Below, piece by piece: positions 6,459-12,764 of a stretch of DNA of 12,764 nucleotides. Numbering within the stretch: position 1 is the stretch's first letter; each line of letters starts with the position of its first letter. A program made the position numbers and the translations under genes. The stretch comes from Burkholderiaceae bacterium. Lineage in GTDB: Bacteria; Pseudomonadota; Gammaproteobacteria; Burkholderiales; Burkholderiaceae. The stretch is taken from positions 1 to 12,764 of the forward strand of contig JAKONL010000402.1 of NCBI GenBank assembly GCA_022701965.1, read 5' to 3'. A model generated the notes under the pieces. It was not told where the DNA came from. It saw only the letters and a program-made list of their open reading frames with translations, and did no database searches.

Positions 6459-7285
6459 GCGCGGCGCATCCCACGCCTGCCGCCCTGCCGCTCGACCTCG
6501 ACGGGCGCGTCGTGTTCGTGGCCGGCGCGGGCTCCGCCGGACCGGGCTGGAGCATCGGGCGCGCCTCCAGCGTGACCTACGCGCGGCTCGGCGCCCGGGT
6601 CTGCGTGGTCGACCGCGACGCCGCCTCGGCCGAGGAGACGACCGCGCTGATCCGCGCCGAAGGCGGCACGGCCGAGACCTTCGTCGGCGACGTGTCGATC
6701 GAGGCCGACGTGGTGCGGCTTTTCGCCGCGGCGCGCGAGTGCTTCGGCCCGATCGACGCGCTCCACCACAACGTGGGCATCGGCAAGACCGGCGGCCCGA
6801 TGGAGACCACGGCCGAGGACTTCGACCGCATCCACGCCGTGAACGTGCGCAGCCTGCTGCTGGCGTCGCAGCAGGTGCTGCCGGACATGGTCGCCCGCGG
6901 CAGGGGGTCGATCGTCACGATCGCCTCGGTCGCGGGCCTGCGCTACATCGGCTACCCGCACCTGGCCTACAGCACCACCAAGGCGGCGGTCATCCAGTTC
7001 ACCCGCATGCTGGCGCAGCAGTACGCAGGCTCGGGCGTCCGCGCGAACACCGTGGTGCCGGGACTGATCGACACGCCGCGCATCGCGGGCACGGTGGCGA
7101 AGATGTTCTCGGCCGACTCCCTGGAGGACGCCAGGGCGGCGCGCGACCGCCAGGTGCCGATGGGGCGCATGGGCACGGCCTGGGACGTGGCGCACGCCTG
7201 CGCGTTCCTCGTGTCGGACGCCGCGTCCTACGTCACCGGCACCGAACTGGTGGTCGACGGCGGCATCACCGGCAAGTACGCCTAG
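6455..7285 (+). CDS. Short-chain dehydrogenase/reductase with GPGWSIG-type nucleotide motif, second of two
   Basis: The product is a 276-residue SDR starting at GTG 6455, whose GTGA overlaps the previous stop by 4 bases. The dinucleotide-binding loop is lengthened: VAGAGSAGPGWSIGRA in place of TGxxxGIG. This resembles an SDR subgroup that carries GxGWGNG-type loops. The NNAG motif reads HHNVG, so its first Asn is His. The rest of the tetrad is intact: Asn in HAVNVRSL, Ser158 in TIASVAG, and Tyr172 and Lys176 in AYSTTKAA. The C-terminus VTGTELVVDGGITGKYA is typical of tetrameric SDRs. CVVDRD at the second strand points to NAD(H). It is the last gene of the operon, and its stop shares the CTAG tetranucleotide with the stop of the convergent ThDP-enzyme gene. 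The two SDRs are clearly different, so they probably act on successive or distinct intermediates. Confidence 0.93.
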   Translation: MSAAHPTPAALPLDLDGRVVFVAGAGSAGPGWSIGRASSVTYARLGARVCVVDRDAASAEETTALIRAEGGTAETFVGDVSIEADVVRLFAAARECFGPIDALHHNVGIGKTGGPMETTAEDFDRIHAVNVRSLLLASQQVLPDMVARGRGSIVTIASVAGLRYIGYPHLAYSTTKAAVIQFTRMLAQQYAGSGVRANTVVPGLIDTPRIAGTVAKMFSADSLEDARAARDRQVPMGRMGTAWDVAHACAFLVSDAASYVTGTELVVDGGITGKYA

Positions 7286-8919
7286 GTCCGGACGGCGTCC
7301 CGGGCGATGACCGGCGCGGGTACGCCTTCGATGGCGACGTTCAGGCACGCCGGCATCGCGCTCGCCAGCGCACGGTGGACGGCCGGCGCCATAGCCGCGG
7401 CATCGTCGACCTGCTCGCCGTGCGCGCCGAACGCCCGGGCGACGGCGTCGTAGCGCGTGGGCAGGAGCTCGCAGCCGCCCGTGCGGCCGGGGCCGTACTC
7501 GCGCAGCTGGATCTGGTATTCGGCGTTCCAGCGGGCGTCGTTGCCCACGACGACGACGAACGCCAGCCCGTGGCGGACCGCGGTGTCGAATTCGGCGATG
7601 TGGAAGCCGATCGTGCCGTCGCCCATGACCGCGACGACCGGCGCCTCCGGCTGCGCGAACCGCGCCGCGACCGCGAACGGCAGGCCGGCGCCGATCGAAC
7701 CGGCGACGCCGTTGATCACCCGGTGCGGCGCCTCCAGACAGGCCGTCGCCCACTGGCCGATCTCGCCGCCGTCACAGACCAGCACCGAATCGGGATGGCT
7801 GTCGAGCACGGCCTGCAGCGGACGCAGCATCTGCACCGGATGGAGACGGCCCGGCAGCGCGGCGCGCGCGCCGTCCCAGGCCGGCGGCCGGTAGGCCACG
7901 AGGGCGCGGACCTCGCGCAGCCAGTCGGACGGCGCCGGTCCGCCCGCGCAGGCACGCAGCGACCGCAGCGCGGACCGCGCGTCGGCCTGCGCGGCGGTCC
8001 GCAGACGGTCGCCCAGCGCGGCGCGGCCGCGTTCGAGCTCGGCAGGCTCGGCGTCGATCTGGTGGACCTCGGTGGCCGCCGGAAAGGCGGCGCCGAACTT
8101 CAGCGTGAAGTCGACCCGCTTGCCCACGAGCACCAGGCAGTCCACGCGCGCCAGGAGCTCGGCGAACGCGCCGAGCCCGGGATCGGCCACGCCCCTCGGA
8201 CTCTCCATGCCGATCACCGGCACGCCGGTGGCCTCCTCCAGTTCGCGCGCCGCCGCCCGCGCCGCGCGGGTCATGCTGGCCGGCCCGACGAGGACCAGCG
8301 GATGCTTCGCCGCGGCCAGCCGATCGATCAGCCGCCGCGCGATGTCCACATCGAGCGGCATCGCCTCGGGTTCGAAGTCCGCCGGCACGGGCGACCCGAT
8401 CGCCGCCGGGCCCTCGAGGACGTCGGTCGGCAGGCTCAGGTGCACCGGCCCCGGTCGCCCGGAGCGGGCCAGGCGCACGGCCCGGGCGATGTCGCCGGCC
8501 ACATCCTCCGCGCGGGCGCAGGTCCAGGCCGCCTTGCACACCGGCGCGGCCATCTCCGCCTGGCGCATCTCCTGGAACGCGCCGCGCCCCAGCTGCGCGT
8601 GCGGTGCGTGGCCCGACAGCAGCACCACGGGCGCCTCGGCCATCTGCGCGGTGTAGAGCGCGGCGACCGCGTTGGCATGGCCGGGTCCGCCGGTGACCAG
8701 GGCGATGCCGACCTCGCCGGTGATGCGCGACGCGGCGTCGGCCATGTGCACCGCGCTGGCCTCGTGGCGCGTGTGGACCAGCTCGATGCCCGCGTCGAGC
8801 GCGGCGTCGAAGACCGACATGACGTGGTTGCCCGACAGCGCGAAGACGCGGCGGACGCCCGCCGCCGAGAGCGACCGGACCAGCGCGTCGGCGCCCCGGT
8901 GGGTGGGAGTCTGGTTCAT
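7282..8919 (-). CDS. ThDP-dependent enzyme, acetolactate synthase-like
   Basis: The product is 545 residues with the three-domain layout of acetolactate synthase, benzoylformate decarboxylase and related enzymes. The N-terminal pyrimidine-binding domain has the activating glutamate E53 in HTRHEASAVHMADAASR, followed by ALVTGGPGHANAVAAL and GRGAFQEMRQAEMA. The central domain is about residues 190-330. The C-terminal PP domain carries the ThDP motif GDG at 433-435 (VMGDGTIGFHIAEFDTAV) and metal ligand N460 in VVVVGND. All cofactor residues are therefore present. The start is taken as ATG 8919 (MNQTPTHRGADALVRSL); an upstream ATG at 9015 would add 32 residues of non-family sequence overlapping the previous gene. 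The gene follows the SfnB-like gene after 22 bases on the same strand. Substrate is unknown: a 2-oxo acid decarboxylase, carboligase or 2-hydroxyacyl-CoA-lyase-type activity are all possible. Confidence 0.92.
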   Translation of the reverse strand: MNQTPTHRGADALVRSLSAAGVRRVFALSGNHVMSVFDAALDAGIELVHTRHEASAVHMADAASRITGEVGIALVTGGPGHANAVAALYTAQMAEAPVVLLSGHAPHAQLGRGAFQEMRQAEMAAPVCKAAWTCARAEDVAGDIARAVRLARSGRPGPVHLSLPTDVLEGPAAIGSPVPADFEPEAMPLDVDIARRLIDRLAAAKHPLVLVGPASMTRAARAAARELEEATGVPVIGMESPRGVADPGLGAFAELLARVDCLVLVGKRVDFTLKFGAAFPAATEVHQIDAEPAELERGRAALGDRLRTAAQADARSALRSLRACAGGPAPSDWLREVRALVAYRPPAWDGARAALPGRLHPVQMLRPLQAVLDSHPDSVLVCDGGEIGQWATACLEAPHRVINGVAGSIGAGLPFAVAARFAQPEAPVVAVMGDGTIGFHIAEFDTAVRHGLAFVVVVGNDARWNAEYQIQLREYGPGRTGGCELLPTRYDAVARAFGAHGEQVDDAAAMAPAVHRALASAMPACLNVAIEGVPAPVIARDAVRT

Positions 8920-8941
8920 GGCGCGGATGGTCGCACGTCGC

Positions 8942-10153
8942 TCAGCCGTAGCTGAACGGGTCGGGCGGCTCCCCGTCCAGCAGCCAGCGTCCCACGCCCT
9001 TCTGGCGGTGGTCAAGGGGATCGTGCAGCGTGTGCACCCGCACGTTGCGCCAGTAGCGGTCGAAGCCGTAGCGCCGTGCGGTCGCGCGGGCGCCCATGAG
9101 TTCGAAGATCTGCGCCGTCACGGCCAGGGCGGTGCGCGCGGCCTGCAGGCGGGCGGCGGCGACGGCCATCGCGACCTCGGCGCGGCGCCCGAAGTCCAGC
9201 GCCGGGCCTTCGTCCCAGGCCGCCTGGAAGGCCGCGAGCGCCTCGTCGGCCAGCGCGGTGGCGGCTCGCAGCTGCGTCCAGAGATCGCCGGCGCGCAGCT
9301 GCGTGAACGGATCGTCCTGCGCGCGGGCACCGTCCGCGGCGAACCACGGCTGCGCCTCCTCGCGCACGTAGCGCAGCGCGTCGGCCAGCGCGCCCTGCGC
9401 GTTGCCCAGGTAGATCTCGGTGAGCACGAGCTGGCCGATGAGGTTGCGCAGCGACGCGCGCGCGCTCGACGCCGCGCCGGGCGGGCCGAGCACCTCGTCG
9501 TCCGCGACGGCAACCGCCTCGAAGCGCACGCTGCCGCTGTCGGTCTGGCGCTGGCCGATGTTGTCCCAGTCGTCGTTCACCGTGATGCCGGCACGGCCGG
9601 TCGGGACGACGGCGAACAGGCGGTCGGTGGGTGCCGGGCCGAGCGAGACCGACACGTTGAGCACGTCGGAATCGGTGGCGCCGGAGCAGAACGACTTGAC
9701 GCCGTCGAGCCGGTAGCCCCCGGGCGTCTTCGCCACGCCCAGGCGCGTGTCGCGGGCGTTCACCGCGTTGCCCCAGAACCAGCGGTGCTCGACCGTGGCG
9801 CCCAGATAGCGGGCCTGCTGGCCGGGCGAGCCGAACAGCAGCACGCTCGCCACCTGCAGGTGCTGGAAACCGAAGAGGTGGGCCAGCGAACTGTCGGCCG
9901 CGGCCAGGCGCCGGACGACGCGCAGGACGAGCGGCCACGGCGCCTCGCGCCCGCCATGGATGCGCGGCACGGCGAGCGCCAGCAGCCCGCTCTCGCGCAG
10001 GAGCCGGCGCTCGGCGAGCGCCGATCCGCCGGCCCGGTCGCGCTGCGCAGCCGTCGCCGCGAAGGCGGTGGCCAGCCGCTCCACGTCGTGACGCACGTCG
10101 CCGAGATCGGACGGAAACAACGGGGGGCGGGACGGCGGGCAGTCTGGGATCAC
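8942..10153 (-). CDS. SfnB/DszC-like acyl-CoA-dehydrogenase-fold flavin enzyme
   Basis: The product is 403 residues if started at GTG 10153. No ATG lies in frame between there and the sensor kinase gene, and 400 residues is normal for this group. It has the acyl-CoA dehydrogenase fold, but the signature is that of the DszC/SfnB branch of FMNH2-dependent monooxygenases: AQRDRAG near the N-terminus, LLRESGLLALAVPRIHGG, FWGNAVN, GYRLDGVKSFCSGATDSDVL, DDWDNIGQRQTDSGSVRFE, and RYWRNVRVHTLHDPL near residues 366-380. Known members use reduced flavin from a separate reductase to oxidise sulfur compounds or other small substrates. No reductase is visible here. It is the upstream gene of a two-gene minus-strand operon with the ThDP enzyme. 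No Shine-Dalgarno is evident before GTG 10153, so the exact start is uncertain; a TTG further in is an alternative. Confidence 0.87.
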   Translation of the reverse strand: MIPDCPPSRPPLFPSDLGDVRHDVERLATAFAATAAQRDRAGGSALAERRLLRESGLLALAVPRIHGGREAPWPLVLRVVRRLAAADSSLAHLFGFQHLQVASVLLFGSPGQQARYLGATVEHRWFWGNAVNARDTRLGVAKTPGGYRLDGVKSFCSGATDSDVLNVSVSLGPAPTDRLFAVVPTGRAGITVNDDWDNIGQRQTDSGSVRFEAVAVADDEVLGPPGAASSARASLRNLIGQLVLTEIYLGNAQGALADALRYVREEAQPWFAADGARAQDDPFTQLRAGDLWTQLRAATALADEALAAFQAAWDEGPALDFGRRAEVAMAVAAARLQAARTALAVTAQIFELMGARATARRYGFDRYWRNVRVHTLHDPLDHRQKGVGRWLLDGEPPDPFSYG

Positions 10154-10370
10154 GACGCGGGAATAGGTAGGAAGCGGAGTGGAACGCGGATGGAGCGGCT
10201 GGCGGCCAGGTGTCGGGCTCCTCGAGGTCGACGACTCTAGGCGCGACCTCCTCGTCGGGCAACGACGCCAAAACGCGTTGCTTAAATGAAAATCTTCCTT
10301 GACACCTGCAACGTCGCACGGCCGCGACGGATCGTGGCGGGCAGCGAGGGGCCGCGTACGATAATGAGCG
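10154..10370. promoter_or_regulatory. Divergent control region with two inverted repeats
   Basis: This 217-base gap separates the minus-strand flavin-enzyme operon from the plus-strand sensor kinase. It holds a GAGGTCG / CGACCTC inverted repeat (10224-10230 and 10244-10250, 13-base spacer), then a GCAACG / CGTTGC inverted repeat (10259-10264 and 10276-10281, 11-base spacer), and a third GCAACG at 10308-10313. An AT-richer patch (about 10265-10300) follows the second repeat. TTGACA occurs at 10299-10304 on the plus strand, but no matching -10 lies 16-18 bases on. The repeats look like operators for an unidentified dimeric regulator. Confidence 0.5.
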
Positions 10371-11576
10371 ATGCAACTCGCCGAGCACATCCGCCGCGAC
10401 ATCGAGGCGATCCGAAAGATCAGCGCGGTCCCGGCCATGCTGCGCCTGGTCTGCGACCAGACCGGCATGGGCTTCGCGGCCGTGGCGCGCGTCGACAACG
10501 AGAGCTGGACCGCCTGCGCCGTCGTCGACCGGATCGATTTCGGCCTCGAGGTCGGCGGCCAGATCGATGTCAGCACGACGCTGTGCATCGAGGCGCGGCA
10601 GGCCCGCGAACCCGTCGCCTTCGACCATGCGAGCGAGCATCCGGTCTACAGCGTGCATCACACGCCCCGGATGTACAACATCGAGAGCTACATCTCGGTA
10701 CCGATCATCAAGACCGACGGCAGCTACTTCGGCAACCTCTGCGCGATCGACCCGAGTCCGCGCCCGGTGTCCGACACCCGGACGGTCGCGATGTTCCAGG
10801 GTTTCGCCGACCTGATCGCCTACACGCTCGAACTGGAAACCAGGCAATCGCAAACCGAGACCGCGCTGCTCGACTCGCAGGCGACGGCGGAATTCAGGGA
10901 CCAGTTCATCGCCGTGCTCGGCCACGATCTACGCAACCCCCTGGCCACCCTGAGCGCGATCGGCGAGCTCCTGTTCCGCAAGAACTCCGATCCCGACGTG
11001 AAGCGCGCGGCGGAACGGATCCGCACCACCACGCGGCGCATGGCGACGCTCATCGACGACGTGATGGACTTCGCGCGAGGCGAGATCGACGACACGCACG
11101 AACTCTCGTTCGCCGACATTGCCGATCTCGACGTCGCATTCAGGGACGTCGTCGCCGAGATGCAGGCGGCCCATCCCGCGCGCGACATCACGGCCGACGT
11201 GCGGGTGACCGACAGCGTCTTCGGCAACCGCAGCCGCCTGCAGCAGCTGCTGTCCAACCTGCTCGGCAACGCCGTCACGCACGGCGCGGCCGACCGGCCG
11301 ATCGACGTCGCGGCCTGGACCAAGGACGGCTGGCTCGTCCTGACCGTGAAGAACCAGGGCACGCCGATCCTGGCGGCCAGCCTGTCGAAAATCTTCCTGC
11401 CCTACTGGCGCCCCGCCGAGAGCAAGGGACGCGAGGGCATCGGGCTGGGACTGCATATCTGCTCGCTGATCGTGAAATCGCATGGCGGCTCCCTGCAGGT
11501 CAGTTCGACGGCCGAGCACGGGACCACTTTCGTGGCCCGCATTCCCGCGCAGCCCGGGGCCGCCGTACTGACCTAG
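10371..11576 (+). CDS. Soluble GAF-domain sensor histidine kinase
   Basis: The product is a 401-residue protein with no signal peptide or membrane segment, so it is a cytoplasmic sensor. Residues about 20-155 form a GAF domain (GMGFAAVARVDNESWTACAV, then SYISVPIIKTDGSYFGNLCA and FADLIAYTLE). A short helical linker leads to the dimerisation and phosphoacceptor helix FIAVLGHDLRNPLATLSA with H185. The ATPase domain has the N-box QQLLSNLLGNAVTHG (N300) and the glycine-rich REGIGLGLHICSLIVKSHGG, ending in GTTFVARIP. All kinase boxes look intact. ATG 10371 is chosen because the GAF helix starts at once; the Shine-Dalgarno is weak. No response regulator gene adjoins it, so it is an orphan here. GAF domains bind varied ligands, and neither ligand nor partner can be inferred. 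Confidence 0.93.
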   Translation: MQLAEHIRRDIEAIRKISAVPAMLRLVCDQTGMGFAAVARVDNESWTACAVVDRIDFGLEVGGQIDVSTTLCIEARQAREPVAFDHASEHPVYSVHHTPRMYNIESYISVPIIKTDGSYFGNLCAIDPSPRPVSDTRTVAMFQGFADLIAYTLELETRQSQTETALLDSQATAEFRDQFIAVLGHDLRNPLATLSAIGELLFRKNSDPDVKRAAERIRTTTRRMATLIDDVMDFARGEIDDTHELSFADIADLDVAFRDVVAEMQAAHPARDITADVRVTDSVFGNRSRLQQLLSNLLGNAVTHGAADRPIDVAAWTKDGWLVLTVKNQGTPILAASLSKIFLPYWRPAESKGREGIGLGLHICSLIVKSHGGSLQVSSTAEHGTTFVARIPAQPGAAVLT

Positions 11577-11653
11577 CCGCGGCGCTCGGGGGTCGTATCC
11601 GCGCGTAAAAGCCCCGCCGACGACAAGGGCCTGAAAAACCTGCTCGTTTTCTT

Positions 11654-11681
11654 CTTGAAACACCGTTTGGCATCCCCAATT
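11654..11681 (+). promoter_or_regulatory. Sigma-32 (RpoH) heat-shock promoter for grpE
   Basis: CTTGAAA at 11654-11660 is a perfect -35 element of the heat-shock consensus. It is followed after 13 bases by CCCCAATT at 11674-11681, close to the -10 consensus CCCCATNT. The pair lies 46 bases before the grpE start in a comparatively AT-rich stretch. Location, spacing and match together make this a strong call. Confidence 0.85.
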
Positions 11682-11726
11682 GGCCTGCAATCGTCACTTC
11701 CTGTCCGATTCACCTCGCCACAGAAC

Positions 11727-12764
<1,038 letters not shown>

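Noticed and set aside
6155..7753. Long minus-strand open frame opposite both SDR genes
   Set aside because: Low-complexity Arg/Gly/Ala/His translation, opposite two SDR genes with complete motifs; it also runs into the ThDP gene in a different frame.
10259..10281. Sigma-54 promoter suggested by TTGCTT at 10278-10283
   Set aside because: The required GG ten bases before the GC is absent (the bases there are CC).
9012..10925. 637-codon minus-strand open frame covering the flavin enzyme and half the sensor kinase
   Set aside because: Arg/Ala-rich frame-shifted shadow. The frame ending at 8942 carries the recognisable flavin-enzyme sequence instead.
11577..11640. Intrinsic terminator after the sensor kinase
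   Set aside because: Only short weak stems (CGCGG/CCGCG with a 16-base loop, or GCCC/GGGC) and no directly following T-run; not supportable.
11655..11726. Extended grpE start at TTG 11655
   Set aside because: The TTG is part of the heat-shock -35 element, and the extra residues are unlike any GrpE N-terminus.
11577..11726. CIRCE element for HrcA control before grpE
   Set aside because: No TTAGCACTC-N9-GAGTGCTAA-like inverted repeat is present here or in the grpE-dnaK gap.

Overview
The window is very GC-rich, about 70% by eye, with strong GC bias at third codon positions. It reads as a chromosomal segment of a betaproteobacterium of the order Burkholderiales. The evidence is two Bug/TctC-type extracytoplasmic receptors, a GrpE–DnaK pair with a betaproteobacterial-looking DnaK N-terminus, and a dense mix of IclR, SDR, acyl-CoA synthetase and ThDP-enzyme genes. 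Genus cannot be decided from this sequence. No tRNA, rRNA, CRISPR array, insertion sequence or phage gene was seen.

Layout. (1) Bases 1-1440, plus strand: the 3' part of a Bug-family receptor, then an HpcH/HpaI-type class II aldolase with its metal and catalytic residues intact. (2) Bases 1430-2275, minus strand: an IclR-family regulator that overlaps the aldolase end and is divergent from the next operon. (3) Bases 2379-7285, plus strand: a tight five-gene operon made of a second Bug receptor (Tat-like signal peptide), an AMP-forming acyl-CoA synthetase, a short citrate synthase/citryl-CoA lyase-like protein, and two short-chain dehydrogenases. The last three genes overlap by 3-4 bases. (4) Bases 7282-10153, minus strand: an SfnB/DszC-like flavin-dependent acyl-CoA-dehydrogenase-fold enzyme followed by an acetolactate-synthase-like ThDP enzyme. 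(5) Bases 10371-11576, plus strand: a soluble GAF sensor histidine kinase without a neighbouring response regulator. (6) Bases 11727-12764, plus strand: grpE and the start of dnaK, preceded by an excellent sigma-32-type heat-shock promoter.

How the parts may work together (inference). The IclR-flanked blocks look like an uptake and catabolism module for an organic acid. A Bug receptor captures the acid, the synthetase makes its CoA thioester, SDRs oxidise or reduce it, and the citryl-CoA-lyase-like protein and perhaps the HpaI-type aldolase cleave C-C bonds. The TctA/TctB membrane partners are not in the window. The most unusual protein is the citryl-CoA-lyase-like one: both histidines typical of the citrate synthase fold are present, but the usual catalytic aspartate is a threonine. 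The grpE-dnaK junction is also dense in signals: a 17-bp palindrome over the grpE stop, a perfect DnaA-box sequence with a second imperfect one 33 bp away, and a weaker second sigma-32-like site.
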